Source of the DNA: an uncultured beta proteobacterium
Lineage (GTDB): Bacteria; Pseudomonadota; Gammaproteobacteria; Burkholderiales; Burkholderiaceae_C
DNA length: 52,196 nucleotides
Assembly (NCBI GenBank): GCA_903832285.1
Contig: CAILAY010000178.1
Coordinates: forward strand, 1 to 52,196
Reading direction: 5' to 3'
Shown here: positions 8,074-17,395 of the stretch, in pieces
How positions within the stretch are numbered: position 1 is the first letter of the stretch
How the letters are laid out: every line of letters starts with the position of its first letter
Translations under genes and position numbers: made by a program
Notes under the pieces: generated by a model
What the model was told of the DNA's origin: nothing
The model's database searches: none
What the model saw: only the letters and a program-made list of their open reading frames with translations

Positions 8074-9420
8074 TCACAGAATATACCGTGACAAGTCCTC
8101 ATCCTTGCTCAGTTCCTTGAGGCGCGCGTCCACATAGGCAGCGTCCACGTGAATCGTCTGCCCGGACAGATTGGTCGCATCAAAACTCACTTCGTCCAGC
8201 AGTCGCTCCATCACCGTGGACAAGCGCCGTGCCCCGATGTTTTCGGTGCGTTCGTTCACCTCAAAGGCAATACTGGCAAGGCGCGTGATGCCTTCCGGGC
8301 TGAACTCCACGCTCACGTTTTCAGTTGCGAGCAAGGCCTGATATTGTTTGACGAGCGAGGCGTGGGTTTGTGTCAGTATGGCCTCGAAGTCCTGCACCGA
8401 CAGGGACTGCAACTCGACTCGAATCGGAAAACGTCCCTGCAATTCCGGGATCAGGTCGCTGGGCTTGGCCAGGTGGAAGGCGCCCGACGCGATGAACAAG
8501 ATGTGGTCGGTCCTGATCGTGCCGTACTTGGTGGACACCGCCGTCCCTTCCACCAGAGGCAGCAAATCGCGCTGCACACCCTGACGCGATACCTCCGCTC
8601 CACCACCCGCGTCCGAACGCGATGTCACCTTGTCGATCTCGTCGATGAAAACGATGCCATTTTGCTCGGCGCTTTCGATCGCCAGCATGCGGATGTCCTC
8701 CTCGTTCACGAGTTTGGCCGCTTCTTCCTCGATCAACAACTTCATGGCTTCACTGATCTTGAGCTTGCGGGTATGGCGTTTGGCCTGACCGATTTGGCTG
8801 AACATGCCGCGCAGTTGTTCGGTCATTTCCTCCATCCCGGCAGGACCCATGATTTCAAGTTGCGGCTTGGTGTCGGTCACGTCAATTTCGATTTCCTTGT
8901 CGGCCAGTTCACCCTCGCGTAATTTCTTGCGAAACACCTGGCGCGCCGTGCTGTCGCTGGCTGCAGCGGTGCTTTGCCCCAGCCCGAAGTCACCACTCGA
9001 ACGCGGCGGTGGAACCAGGATATCGAGAATGCGATCTTCCGCCGCGTCCTCGGCACGAGCGCGTACTTTCTTCATCTCCGACTCACGCGTGCGTTTCACC
9101 GCCACTTCTGCCAGGTCGCGAATGATGGCGTCGACATCCTTTCCGACGTAGCCGACCTCGGTGAACTTGGTGGCTTCCACCTTGATGAAGGGGGCATCGG
9201 CAAGTCGCGCCAGGCGCCTCGCAATCTCGGTCTTTCCCACGCCCGTTGGGCCAATCATCAAGATATTCTTGGGCGTGATTTCAGCCCTCAGGCCGATCTC
9301 CACCTGTTGCCGACGCCATCGGTTACGCAGCGCAATCGCGACGGCTCGCTTGGCCTGGTTTTGTCCGACGATGTGGCGATCCAGTTCGGAGACGATTTCT
9401 TGCGGGGTCATGGACGACAT
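8074..9420 (-). CDS. hslU: HslU ATPase subunit of the HslVU protease
   Basis: HslU is the AAA+ unfoldase that feeds substrates to HslV. The 448-residue protein starts with [17 protein letters not shown]-type sequence, has Walker [10 protein letters not shown], the pore-loop region near [12 protein letters not shown], Walker [10 protein letters not shown], sensor segment [11 protein letters not shown] and a C-terminal end SRYIL that docks into HslV. I chose ATG 9420 (MSSMTPQ). It follows hslV by 36 nt and is almost contiguous with lpxC. Confidence 0.95.
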   Translation of the reverse strand: MSSMTPQEIVSELDRHIVGQNQAKRAVAIALRNRWRRQQVEIGLRAEITPKNILMIGPTGVGKTEIARRLARLADAPFIKVEATKFTEVGYVGKDVDAIIRDLAEVAVKRTRESEMKKVRARAEDAAEDRILDILVPPPRSSGDFGLGQSTAAASDSTARQVFRKKLREGELADKEIEIDVTDTKPQLEIMGPAGMEEMTEQLRGMFSQIGQAKRHTRKLKISEAMKLLIEEEAAKLVNEEDIRMLAIESAEQNGIVFIDEIDKVTSRSDAGGGAEVSRQGVQRDLLPLVEGTAVSTKYGTIRTDHILFIASGAFHLAKPSDLIPELQGRFPIRVELQSLSVQDFEAILTQTHASLVKQYQALLATENVSVEFSPEGITRLASIAFEVNERTENIGARRLSTVMERLLDEVSFDATNLSGQTIHVDAAYVDARLKELSKDEDLSRYIL

Positions 9421-9456
9421 GATTCTGATCGGTTGAGGAGGGCTATCCCGCAACAT

Positions 9457-10002
9457 CTATAGCGATTCGATGATGTGGTTCATATTGGTATAGATGCACA
9501 GCTCACCGGCAATTTCAAGTGATTTCTTCACGATCTCGGTGGGCGTCAAGTCGGTGTTATCCAGCAGCGCCTTGGCGGCCGCCTGCGCGTAGGCGCCGCC
9601 CGATCCAATCGAGATGATTCCGTGCTCGGGTTCCAGCACATCGCCGCTACCAGTGATGATGAGCGACGCCTCGATGTCAGCCACGGCCAGCATCGCTTCC
9701 AAGCGGCGCAGCACGCGGTCGGTGCGCCAATCCTTGGTGAGCTCGATGGCCGCGCGAACCAGATGCCCCTGATGCTTTTCCAACTTGGCTTCGAAGCGCT
9801 CAAACAGCGTGAACGCGTCGGCAGTCGCGCCGGCGAAGCCGGCCAGCACCTTGTCGTGATGGAGCTTGCGCACCTTGCGCGCAGTACCCTTGACGACGAT
9901 GTTGCCCAGGGTTACTTGACCGTCACCACCAATGGCTACCTGGATACCATCGACCGTTTTTCGCCGAACGCTGACGATGGTGGTACCGTGAAATTGTTCC
10001 AT
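9457..10002 (-). CDS. hslV: HslV peptidase subunit of the HslVU protease
   Basis: HslV is the threonine peptidase of the bacterial proteasome-like complex. The 181-residue protein reads MEQFHG then TTIVSVRR, so the catalytic Thr lies at position 7 behind a six-residue leader instead of directly after Met as in E. coli. It has [24 protein letters not shown] and [15 protein letters not shown]. The leader must be removed to expose the Thr nucleophile. Related leaders occur in betaproteobacterial HslV, so this is a lineage feature rather than an error. Confidence 0.94.
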   Translation of the reverse strand: MEQFHGTTIVSVRRKTVDGIQVAIGGDGQVTLGNIVVKGTARKVRKLHHDKVLAGFAGATADAFTLFERFEAKLEKHQGHLVRAAIELTKDWRTDRVLRRLEAMLAVADIEASLIITGSGDVLEPEHGIISIGSGGAYAQAAAKALLDNTDLTPTEIVKKSLEIAGELCIYTNMNHIIESL

Positions 10003-10073
10003 TTTGGCTGCCAGTTAGAAATTGAGAATGACGCCGCAAGCGGCTGGCGCAGCGACCGCGGTGCCGGGCACGA

Positions 10074-11834
10074 TCAGTGCGCTGGAGGAATGATGCGGGC
10101 GAATTCGTCAATACCGATCACGGTAAAGAAAGTGGCCACCAACCGGTTCAGATTCTTGAACTCCACCTTGCAGCCTTCGGCCGCACGGGCCGAGGCCCAG
10201 TTGAGCAGGTCGCCCGCCGCCAGAAAGTCGACCCGCACCAGGTTCCTGCAGTCCACCACGAGTTTGCTGACACCGGCGCGCGCGCGGTCCAGCTTTGCGA
10301 TCGCATCCGAGGCATCTCCCAGCACCTCGGCCGTCAGCTCCGTCAGTCCAAAGCGCGCCCCCACCGATACGGCCTCGCGTCCCGCAAATCCGGCAGCAAA
10401 TTCCAGCGAACCTGATTGCGTGCTGGAAAACGAGCCGGCCAGCGTGCTCAGAAGTTCCTCGCCCATGACCAGCGGTTTCAGTCCATCACCCAAGCCTCCG
10501 TGCTCAGATTCGCAGTCATGAAAATCGCATAGCGGCGGCTCCCATGCAGGGGGAGACACCTCGTAGGTAATGCAATAGTCCAGGGCCACTTTCTCGAATT
10601 CTTCTTCGCGCCGGTCCAAGCGCAGAAAGCTTAGCCGCCACAGCCACCAGCCCTGCCGGATCTCGGCATTTCCGGGGGCTGTTGCGTCGCGTAGCAGTTC
10701 GTCCAATTTCTGCCTGCCCGCAAAGCGCAATTGCAACCTGCTGGCGCACCAGTCTCCAAACAGGCTTGCCATTTCGGGTATCACGGCATCTTCCACGCGT
10801 GACAATTGAGACCAGTCCAGCAGCCAGGGTGCGGTGGCATGACCTAACACGGTCCTGAGTTGCGCCAGCGCAACCGGCCCCAAAGTTGCGGGCGAAGTCC
10901 ATTGCTGGACCTTGCCTGCAGCCATGACCTGAATCTCGGGAGCCAACTGCTTTTGCTCGACTTCGAGCGAAGCGCCCCACTGCGGCGCCGATCGACCGAA
11001 TCGTGCCGCAAAGTCTATGCCTGCGCCATCAAATCGGGTCCGGTCACCGGTCACCCGGTACAGGTCGAACAGCGTCATCCAGATTCTCTCCTGATCGAGT
11101 TGCGCCCCTTTGTCGCGCAACAAGTCAAGCAGGAACTGTGAGGCTGCTTCGAAATCACCGTTGGCAAACAGAATCGCTGCATCTTCCATCTCGGGGTCGT
11201 GGGTGAACTGGTCCACTTGCGTCGGCAGAAATTCATCCAGAGGTGGCAGTAGCGGCTCGTCGTACAAACTCGCCTCCAGTCGCGCCGGCTTTTCGCTGAC
11301 GGCCGGCGCAGACGTCATCGGCGCAGACGCTGGCACATGGGGGATCGCTGGGCTCGCTGGCACCGTCGGGATCTGTGTGGTCTTCGGTGCAGTTGCAGGC
11401 GTGCTTGCGCCCCCGGAGGTGCCAGGCGAAGCCGCCATCGGGACGGGTTTAGATCCTTGAAATGCGCCCTTTATCTGCTTGCCTTTCCACCACTGCTGCG
11501 ACATCTGCTGTTCGATCTCGTCAATCTTCTTGATGGTCTGCGCCCGCCCGCCCTGCTGCGTCAAAACGCTGGTCGGAAACATCGAATTCCGTTCGTTCAG
11601 GTCCACTCCGCTGAGTTGCGGCTCGCGTTTGCGCATCTGTCGCAACAAATCGAATTCACGTTTTCGAACGACATCGTTGTGCAGTCGGCGCTCCATCATG
11701 GCCTGCATGGTGGCCTTGTCGGACTCCTCGGGTGTACCCGCACCGGCCTCAGAGCCAACCGACTTGCGCAGCACCGGACCGCTCACGAAACTGACGACCT
11801 TGCTAAGCAGGCTGACGTTGTCGCTGGTGGCCAT
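10074..11834 (-). CDS. STAS-domain protein of unknown function
   Basis: The 586-residue protein has a charged N-terminal region with coiled-coil potential (about residues 40-110), a Pro/Ala-rich linker (about 125-190), a helical middle part, and a C-terminal STAS-like domain (about 490-575) with segments KLVVDCRNLVRVDFLAAGDL and EFKNLNRLVATFFTVIGI. The position of the conserved STAS phospho-Ser is occupied by Asp-Phe (RVDFLAA). There is no signal peptide. It sits between dksA (35 nt upstream) and hslV, in a stress/proteostasis neighbourhood. STAS domains act in anti-sigma antagonists and other partner-binding modules. I cannot assign a specific role. Confidence 0.7.
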   Translation of the reverse strand: MATSDNVSLLSKVVSFVSGPVLRKSVGSEAGAGTPEESDKATMQAMMERRLHNDVVRKREFDLLRQMRKREPQLSGVDLNERNSMFPTSVLTQQGGRAQTIKKIDEIEQQMSQQWWKGKQIKGAFQGSKPVPMAASPGTSGGASTPATAPKTTQIPTVPASPAIPHVPASAPMTSAPAVSEKPARLEASLYDEPLLPPLDEFLPTQVDQFTHDPEMEDAAILFANGDFEAASQFLLDLLRDKGAQLDQERIWMTLFDLYRVTGDRTRFDGAGIDFAARFGRSAPQWGASLEVEQKQLAPEIQVMAAGKVQQWTSPATLGPVALAQLRTVLGHATAPWLLDWSQLSRVEDAVIPEMASLFGDWCASRLQLRFAGRQKLDELLRDATAPGNAEIRQGWWLWRLSFLRLDRREEEFEKVALDYCITYEVSPPAWEPPLCDFHDCESEHGGLGDGLKPLVMGEELLSTLAGSFSSTQSGSLEFAAGFAGREAVSVGARFGLTELTAEVLGDASDAIAKLDRARAGVSKLVVDCRNLVRVDFLAAGDLLNWASARAAEGCKVEFKNLNRLVATFFTVIGIDEFARIIPPAH

Positions 11835-11869
11835 GATGCTGTGAGATGACGCGCGAATGTTGACGGAGT

Positions 11870-13261
11870 CTAATCGCCAAACATCTTCTGCTTGAGTTCG
11901 CGACGCTGCTGCGCTTCCAGCGAAAGGGTCGCCGTCGGACGAGCCAGCAGTCGACTCACGCCGATGGCCTCTCCAGTTTCGTCGCAGTAACCGTAATCGC
12001 CAGCATCAATGCGCGCCATCGACTGTTCGATCTTCTTCAGCAGTTTGCGTTCCCGGTCACGGGTACGCAACTCCAGCGCGTGTTCTTCTTCGATCGTGGC
12101 GCGGTCAGCGGGGTCGGGCACGACCACCGTTTCCTCGCGCAAATGCTCCGTGGTTTCCCCCGCGCTGGCGAGGATATCGCGCTTGAGTTGCACCAACTTC
12201 AGGCGGAAAAACGCCATCTGCCCCTCGTTCATGTACTCCGAATCGGGCATCGCCACCACTTCCTCGTCAGTCCATTGCGCCACTGGTTTGCTCTTCCAGT
12301 TATTCGCCAGTTTGGGGTCTTTCTTGACCGGAACAAAGTGGGGTGGTGCAGGCAATGCAGAAGTAGTGGCATGTCCGTAGCTGGCTTTTGCGGCGGTGGA
12401 CGCCACTGCAGGGGTTGAGGCCATGGAAGGAACCGTCAATTGCGCCAGCCTGGATGACACCCTCGGACTTCTGGCTGGAACAGCCGGTTGCGCTGGCGCA
12501 GCGGCAGCAGCGGCAGACTTGTCAATCTCCGGTTTCGTGGATTTTTTCGCAACCGATGCAATAGAAGTGGACAAAACGGGGATCTCTTTTTTGTGGGGTT
12601 TCGCCGCCACTGGTGGCGCAGCTTTGGTTCTTGGCACTGGCTTGGCAGCAGCTTTCGATGCGACCTGAGTCGTCGATTTCTTGCCCGTAGCTGGTGCCTT
12701 GACCACCGCCACCTTGGAGCCGACTTTGTTCTTGGACGCCGATTTCGCCGTCTTTGCGGGTATGGGTCGACTCGCAGATTTGCCTGCTGCCTTGACGGCC
12801 GCTTTCGGCGTAACTTTCGTCACCTTCTTGGCCGCAACTTTGAGCGCCTTTGGCACTGCCTTTCGTACGGTCTTGGCGGCGCTCTTGGGCGCCGCCTTCG
12901 TGGCTGCTGACCGTGCGGGCGACTTGGCAGCCTGCTTGACCACAGCTTTGGCGGCTGCCTTGGGGGCAACCTTGGCTTTGACGTCCTTGCGGGCTGTCGG
13001 CAACGGCGCTGGGGTCTTGGTCTTGGTCTTGGCCTTGCTAACGGGCTTGGTCTTCACTTCAGGTCTCCTCGATGATGCGGCCGGTGTTTGCTTTGAGTCG
13101 CTAACGGGCAAACGACTACTGCTCACCGGTTGGTCATTCTTAGCCACGGCATTGACACGCCGACGGTGAGAAGTAGAAGCCTCTCCAGAATTGGAGTCGG
13201 CGCGCGATTGTATCGACTTGCTTGAACCAAAACCCATGAGTTGTAGAAGCGAGACAATCAT
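11870..13261 (-). CDS. dksA: DksA-like RNA polymerase-binding regulator with a long histone H1-like N-terminal extension
   Basis: The C-terminal ~120 residues are DksA: YMNEGQMAFF, a coiled coil, DPADRATIEEEHALELRTRDRE with the acidic coiled-coil tip region, and a C-terminal ARPTATLSLEAQ helix. DksA binds the RNA polymerase secondary channel and works with ppGpp. Only the first of the four zinc-finger cysteines remains (YGYCDETG; then Ser and Ala in LSLEA), so zinc is probably not bound. The first ~330 residues are Ala/Lys/Pro-rich, with repeated KAAAK, KAAPK and KTA units like histone H1 or AlgP, and could bind DNA or RNA. The start is uncertain: ATG 13261 or ATG 13237, neither with a strong ribosome site. 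Confidence 0.85.
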   Translation of the reverse strand: MIVSLLQLMGFGSSKSIQSRADSNSGEASTSHRRRVNAVAKNDQPVSSSRLPVSDSKQTPAASSRRPEVKTKPVSKAKTKTKTPAPLPTARKDVKAKVAPKAAAKAVVKQAAKSPARSAATKAAPKSAAKTVRKAVPKALKVAAKKVTKVTPKAAVKAAGKSASRPIPAKTAKSASKNKVGSKVAVVKAPATGKKSTTQVASKAAAKPVPRTKAAPPVAAKPHKKEIPVLSTSIASVAKKSTKPEIDKSAAAAAAPAQPAVPARSPRVSSRLAQLTVPSMASTPAVASTAAKASYGHATTSALPAPPHFVPVKKDPKLANNWKSKPVAQWTDEEVVAMPDSEYMNEGQMAFFRLKLVQLKRDILASAGETTEHLREETVVVPDPADRATIEEEHALELRTRDRERKLLKKIEQSMARIDAGDYGYCDETGEAIGVSRLLARPTATLSLEAQQRRELKQKMFGD

Positions 13262-13316
13262 TTGGTTCTTTGCCGGGAGTTATCAATTAGGTTCAAATTT
13301 TCGACCCGCTGGGGAC

Positions 13317-14378
13317 TCAGGTTGGGTTCGATACACATTGTTCCAAACCTTGCATCAGGATATCTGTGGGGAGGTCAATTCCGATGAACACCATCTTGCT
13401 GGTCCGCTCTTCGTTCTCTGCCCATGCCGGTCCGAGATCGCTGCCCATCAGTTGATGCACCCCCTGGAATATCACCTTGCGATCGGTCCCGATCATGTGG
13501 AGCACACCCTTGTAGCGTAGCAGCCTGGGCCCGTAGATATTGACGATGGCGCCGAGAAAATCTTCCAGCTTGGCGGGGTCCAATGCCCGCTTCGTGCGAA
13601 ACACGAAACTCTTGACATCATCCTCGTGCGCATGATGATGGCCGTGCTGATGCGAGGGGTGATCACAGTTCTCGCCGTGCTCATGATCGTGGTCGTGGTG
13701 GTGCTCTTGGTGATGCGGCTCGTCCTTCAGGAAATCCGGGTCGATGTCGAGCTTGGCATTGAGGTTGAAGCCACGCAGGTCAAACACCTCGGTCAGAGCC
13801 ACGTCGCCAAAATGCACGGCCTTTTGCGGCGCGCGTGGATTCATGTGCTTGAGGCGGTGCATCAACTCGTCCACCGCCCGGGGATCCACCAAATCGGTCT
13901 TGCTGATGAAGATCTGATCTGCAAATCCGACTTGGCGCCGCGCTTCCTGCCGGTCGTCGAGTTGCTGCATGGCGTGCTTGGCGTCGACCAGGGTCAGGAT
14001 CGAATCGAGCAGGTAGCTTTCAGCAATTTCATCGTCCATGAAGAAGGTTTGCGCCACGGGTCCGGGATCGGCCAGCCCGGTGGTTTCGATCACGACGCGG
14101 TCGAATTTGAGCTCGCCCTTGCGCCTTTTCTCCGCCAGATCCTGCAGCGTTGCGCGCAGGTCTTCGCGGATGGAGCAGCAGATGCAGCCATTGTTCATCT
14201 GAATAATCTGCTCGTTCGCATCGCTCACCAATATTTCGTTGTCGATGTTCTCTTCGCCGAACTCGTTCTCGATCACGGCGATTCGTTGACCATGCGCCTC
14301 TGTCAGCACGCGCTTGAGCAGCGTGGTCTTGCCGGACCCCAGAAAGCCGGTCAGGATGGTGGCAGGAATCAGACTCAT
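13317..14378 (-). CDS. COG0523 (CobW/YjiA-type) metallochaperone GTPase
   Basis: This is a G3E-family GTPase that probably delivers or buffers a metal, most likely zinc. The 353-residue protein has Walker A GFLGSGKTT, the family metal-binding motif CICC (GCICCSIRED), ETTGLADPGPV, the SKTD guanine motif and a C-terminal CobW domain. Between the two domains lies a His-rich segment (about residues 220-255, with many HH, HDH and HGHHH runs) suited to binding divalent metals. It ends 56 nt before the dksA gene. In pseudomonads COG0523 genes and a zinc-independent DksA share zinc-limitation control, so the neighbour is informative. No clear Zur box was seen. Confidence 0.85.
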   Translation of the reverse strand: MSLIPATILTGFLGSGKTTLLKRVLTEAHGQRIAVIENEFGEENIDNEILVSDANEQIIQMNNGCICCSIREDLRATLQDLAEKRRKGELKFDRVVIETTGLADPGPVAQTFFMDDEIAESYLLDSILTLVDAKHAMQQLDDRQEARRQVGFADQIFISKTDLVDPRAVDELMHRLKHMNPRAPQKAVHFGDVALTEVFDLRGFNLNAKLDIDPDFLKDEPHHQEHHHDHDHEHGENCDHPSHQHGHHHAHEDDVKSFVFRTKRALDPAKLEDFLGAIVNIYGPRLLRYKGVLHMIGTDRKVIFQGVHQLMGSDLGPAWAENEERTSKMVFIGIDLPTDILMQGLEQCVSNPT

Positions 14379-14442
14379 TGAGTTTCTTTCAAATTCAGAG
14401 CGTGGAGTGTAGCGATCTCGGGCACCCTATTCGCGTTTACCC

Positions 14443-15624
14443 CTATTTTCTCATCACCACCAAGCCCTTTAGGTATTCGCCTTCCGGAAAGTTGATGGTC
14501 ATGGGATGGTCGGGCGCGCCACCCAAACGCTGGCTGATGTAGCCATCCACCCCGGCGTCGATTCCAGCCGAGGCCACGATCTTGTGGAACAAGTCGGCAC
14601 CAATACCGCCCGAACAGGAGAAGGTAAACAGCACGCCCCCAGGCCTGAGCAACTTGAACGCCAACCGGTTGATGTCCTTGTAGGCTCGTGCAGCCCTGTC
14701 GGCGTGCGCCGAAGTGGGCGCAAACTTTGGTGGATCGAGAACAATGGCGTCGAAGCTTCGGCCTTGCTCGATGAGCAAGCGCAAGGAGGCGTTCACATCG
14801 GCATCCATGAAGTCGGCCCGCTCTGGCGCGAAGCCGTTCAGGGCCACGTTGACCTGGGCGCGTTCCAGAGCCGGCGCTGAGGAGTCGATGGACGTGACGT
14901 GGCGGGCGCCGCCTTGCAACGCGGCAACGGTGAATCCTCCCGTGTAGCAAAAGCAGTTCAGCACGTGCTCAAAACCGAGTCGGCGTGCGTACTCGCAAAG
15001 GAGCTTACGGCTGTCACGCTGGTCCAGATAGAAGCCGGTCTTGTGTCCAATGGCGATATCCAGACCGAGCTGCCATTCGTGCTCCCGCAGCACCATTTGG
15101 GTGGGACCGCTGCCGCGCAGCCATCCTGTGGCGGACTGCAGGCCTTCTAGCTGGCGGGCGCTGGTGTCGCTGCGTTCGTACAGCCGCGCCAGTCCCGTGC
15201 TCTGCAGCAGGGCGTCGGCCAACACGGCCTTCCAACGCTCGGCGCCGCTGGAGAGGAACTGCGCCACCAGTGTGTCGCCGTAGCGGTCCACCACCAGACC
15301 GGGCAGGCCGTCGGATTCACCGTGAATCAGGCGCAGACCGTCGCTCTGGATATCAAAACGGGTTCTGGCCTGTACCGATTGCGCCACCTTGGCCGCAAAC
15401 AGGGAACTGTCAATGCGCTGGTTCTCGTCGAAGCTCCAGACCCTGGCGCGGATCTTCGACTCGGGGCTGAACGCCGCCCAAGCCAGGAACTGGCCCGCAT
15501 GCGACTCCACCCGCACCGTCTCGCCCGCGTCGGCTCCACCTTTGGCTACGGCGGACTCAAAGATCCAGGGATGTCGGCGCAGCAGGGAGCGCTCTTTGCC
15601 CTCGCGCAATCGGATAGTTTTCAT
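14443..15624 (-). CDS. rlmI: Class I rRNA methyltransferase, RlmI-type
   Basis: RlmI methylates C1962 of 23S rRNA to m5C. The 393-residue protein has an N-terminal PUA domain (KTIRLREGKERSLLRRHPWIFE), an EEHAD-like central domain, and a Rossmann methyltransferase domain with LNCFCYTGGFTVAALQGG (motif I region), SIDSS, and VLDPPKFAP (motif IV). ATG 15624 opens directly into the PUA strand. Upstream in-frame ATGs at 15633 and 15654 are possible. Divergent from ttcA. Confidence 0.85.
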   Translation of the reverse strand: MKTIRLREGKERSLLRRHPWIFESAVAKGGADAGETVRVESHAGQFLAWAAFSPESKIRARVWSFDENQRIDSSLFAAKVAQSVQARTRFDIQSDGLRLIHGESDGLPGLVVDRYGDTLVAQFLSSGAERWKAVLADALLQSTGLARLYERSDTSARQLEGLQSATGWLRGSGPTQMVLREHEWQLGLDIAIGHKTGFYLDQRDSRKLLCEYARRLGFEHVLNCFCYTGGFTVAALQGGARHVTSIDSSAPALERAQVNVALNGFAPERADFMDADVNASLRLLIEQGRSFDAIVLDPPKFAPTSAHADRAARAYKDINRLAFKLLRPGGVLFTFSCSGGIGADLFHKIVASAGIDAGVDGYISQRLGGAPDHPMTINFPEGEYLKGLVVMRK

Positions 15625-15750
15625 GCCGTCCATTGTGCTGCGGATTTTTTTCACTAATTTTGCATTAACCTAGACCGTTACGGAACCAGCGTGGACGGTG
15701 TATGACGCTGTGCCGATTCCCCATCCTCTCCAATGCTGAACTGCCAACCC

Positions 15751-16713
15751 ATGAATCGAACCGAAATTGAAGTCGAAGCCACGCCGGTAACACGCGATGC
15801 TGCGCTGCGCATGCAGCGCGAAAGCCACAAGTTGGAAAAGCGCCTGTGCCGACAGGTAGGGCAGGCCATCATCGACTACAACATGATCGAAGAAGGCGAC
15901 AAGGTCATGGTTTGCGTGTCGGGCGGCAAGGACAGCTACGGGTTGCTCGACATCCTGCTTAAACTGCAAGCCCGTGCGCCGATTCGCTTTGACCTGGTGG
16001 CGGTCAATCTGGACCAGAAGCAGCCCGGATTCCCCGACCATATCCTGCCCGACTACCTGAAGAAGTTGGGTGTGCCGTTTCATATCGAAACCCAGGATAC
16101 CTACACCATCGTGAAGCGCGTCGTGGCCGAGGGCAAAACGATGTGCAGCCTGTGCAGCCGCCTGCGCCGCGGCATCCTGTACCGGGTCGCGGACGAATTG
16201 GGCGTGACCAAGATCGCGCTTGGGCACCACCGCGATGACATGCTGCAGACCTTCTTCCTCAACATGTTCTTTGGCGGAAAACTCAAGGCCATGCCGGCCA
16301 AATTGGTCAGCGACGACGGCGACCACATGATCATCCGGCCGCTGGCCTACGTCGCAGAAAAGGACCTCGATCGATGGGCCCGCCAACAGGCTTTCCCGAT
16401 CATCCCGTGCTCACTCTGCGGCAGCCAGGAAAACCTGCAACGCCAGCAGATCGGAAACATGCTGCGCGAGTGGGAAAAGCAGTACCCGGGTCGCACTGAA
16501 ACCATGTTGACTGCACTTCAAAACGTCGTGCCCTCGCACCTGATGGACCCACGCCTGAACGACTTCCGCAGCCTCAAGACCACGGGCGTAGCGAGCGTTG
16601 ACGGCGATAAGGCTTTTGACGCCGAGGAGTTCCCGTTGCCAACCCTGGCGCCAAGACCATTTGCAGCAGCGCCGATCTCCCGCAACTTCAAGATCGAGGC
16701 AAGCCCGTCATGA
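15751..16713 (+). CDS. ttcA: tRNA 2-thiocytidine synthetase TtcA
   Basis: TtcA thiolates cytidine 32 in certain tRNAs using an iron-sulfur cluster. The 320-residue protein has a PP-loop SGGKDS at residues 57-62 and two CXXC pairs, Cys132/Cys135 ([10 protein letters not shown]) and Cys220/Cys223 ([12 protein letters not shown]), the family signature. HHRDDMLQT and the conserved FNMFFGG-type segment are also present. I chose ATG 15751 (MNRTEIE); 15733 is an in-frame alternative. The downstream phosphatase gene overlaps by ATGA. Confidence 0.92.
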   Translation: MNRTEIEVEATPVTRDAALRMQRESHKLEKRLCRQVGQAIIDYNMIEEGDKVMVCVSGGKDSYGLLDILLKLQARAPIRFDLVAVNLDQKQPGFPDHILPDYLKKLGVPFHIETQDTYTIVKRVVAEGKTMCSLCSRLRRGILYRVADELGVTKIALGHHRDDMLQTFFLNMFFGGKLKAMPAKLVSDDGDHMIIRPLAYVAEKDLDRWARQQAFPIIPCSLCGSQENLQRQQIGNMLREWEKQYPGRTETMLTALQNVVPSHLMDPRLNDFRSLKTTGVASVDGDKAFDAEEFPLPTLAPRPFAAAPISRNFKIEASPS

Positions 16714-17366
16714 CCGCGACCCCGCCGGACCAGGAGTCGACGCGCCTGCTTCTTATCCGCCATGGCGAAACCGAGTGGAACAAGGCGCAGCGCATCCAGG
16801 GTCAGATCGACATCGCGCTGAATGACACGGGTCGCCTGCAGGCGCAGCGTCTGGGACAGGCTCTGGCGAAGGAGCCGATCGCAGCGATCTACGCCAGCGA
16901 TCTGGAGCGCGCGCAGGTCACGGCACAGGCAGTCGCCAGCGCCACGGGGGTCAAATTGCAGAGCGATCCGCGATTGCGTGAGCGCCACTATGGCGCCTTC
17001 CAGGGTCTGACCTACGATGAGATCGAAACCCAGTGGCCGCTACAGGCAAAGTCCTGGCGCGAACGTGATCCCGAATTTGCGCCCGCTGGTGGCGAATCAT
17101 TGCTGGACCTTAATGCACGGGTGCTGCCCACGCTCGATACGCTGGCCCGGCGCCACGTCGGGGAGCAAATTGTGTGGGTGACGCACGGTGGCGTGATCGA
17201 CCTGCTGTATCGGGCGGCCACCCGGCAGGACCTGACCATCCGACGCACCTGGGACCTTGGCAACACTGCCGTCAATCGGCTTCTCTGGACGCAGCAGGGT
17301 TTGAGCCTGGTGGGCTGGGGCGACACCGCACACCTGCTTGAGGCGGCGCACGACGAAACGGTTTAG
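16710..17366 (+). CDS. Histidine phosphatase family protein (phosphoglycerate mutase-like)
   Basis: The 218-residue protein has the phosphohistidine motif [10 protein letters not shown] near the N-terminus, the catalytic [12 protein letters not shown] segment, and the second His in [12 protein letters not shown]. This is a cofactor-dependent phosphoglycerate mutase-like phosphatase (GpmB/CobC group). The substrate cannot be told from sequence: candidates include alpha-ribazole phosphate and sugar phosphates. It is translationally coupled to ttcA and converges with ruvB. Confidence 0.85.
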   Translation: MTATPPDQESTRLLLIRHGETEWNKAQRIQGQIDIALNDTGRLQAQRLGQALAKEPIAAIYASDLERAQVTAQAVASATGVKLQSDPRLRERHYGAFQGLTYDEIETQWPLQAKSWRERDPEFAPAGGESLLDLNARVLPTLDTLARRHVGEQIVWVTHGGVIDLLYRAATRQDLTIRRTWDLGNTAVNRLLWTQQGLSLVGWGDTAHLLEAAHDETV

Positions 17367-17374
17367 CGTGGCCG

Positions 17375-17395
17375 CGGTAAAAATTCTATTTACCG
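17375..17395. terminator. Possible bidirectional terminator hairpin between the phosphatase gene and ruvB
   Basis: CGGTAAA, a 7-nt AT-rich loop and TTTACCG form a 7-bp stem in the 19-nt convergent gap, running into the ruvB stop region. The stem is weak, with only short A/T runs at its inner side, so the call is tentative. Confidence 0.35.

Noticed and set aside
12300-13050. Repetitive sequence that might be a CRISPR or tandem-repeat array
   Set aside because: It encodes the Lys/Ala-rich tail of the DksA-like protein; repeats are irregular, short and in frame, without spacers.
13310-13340. GGGTTCGATAC string like a tRNA T-arm
   Set aside because: No acceptor or anticodon stems can be formed around it, and it covers the end of the GTPase gene.
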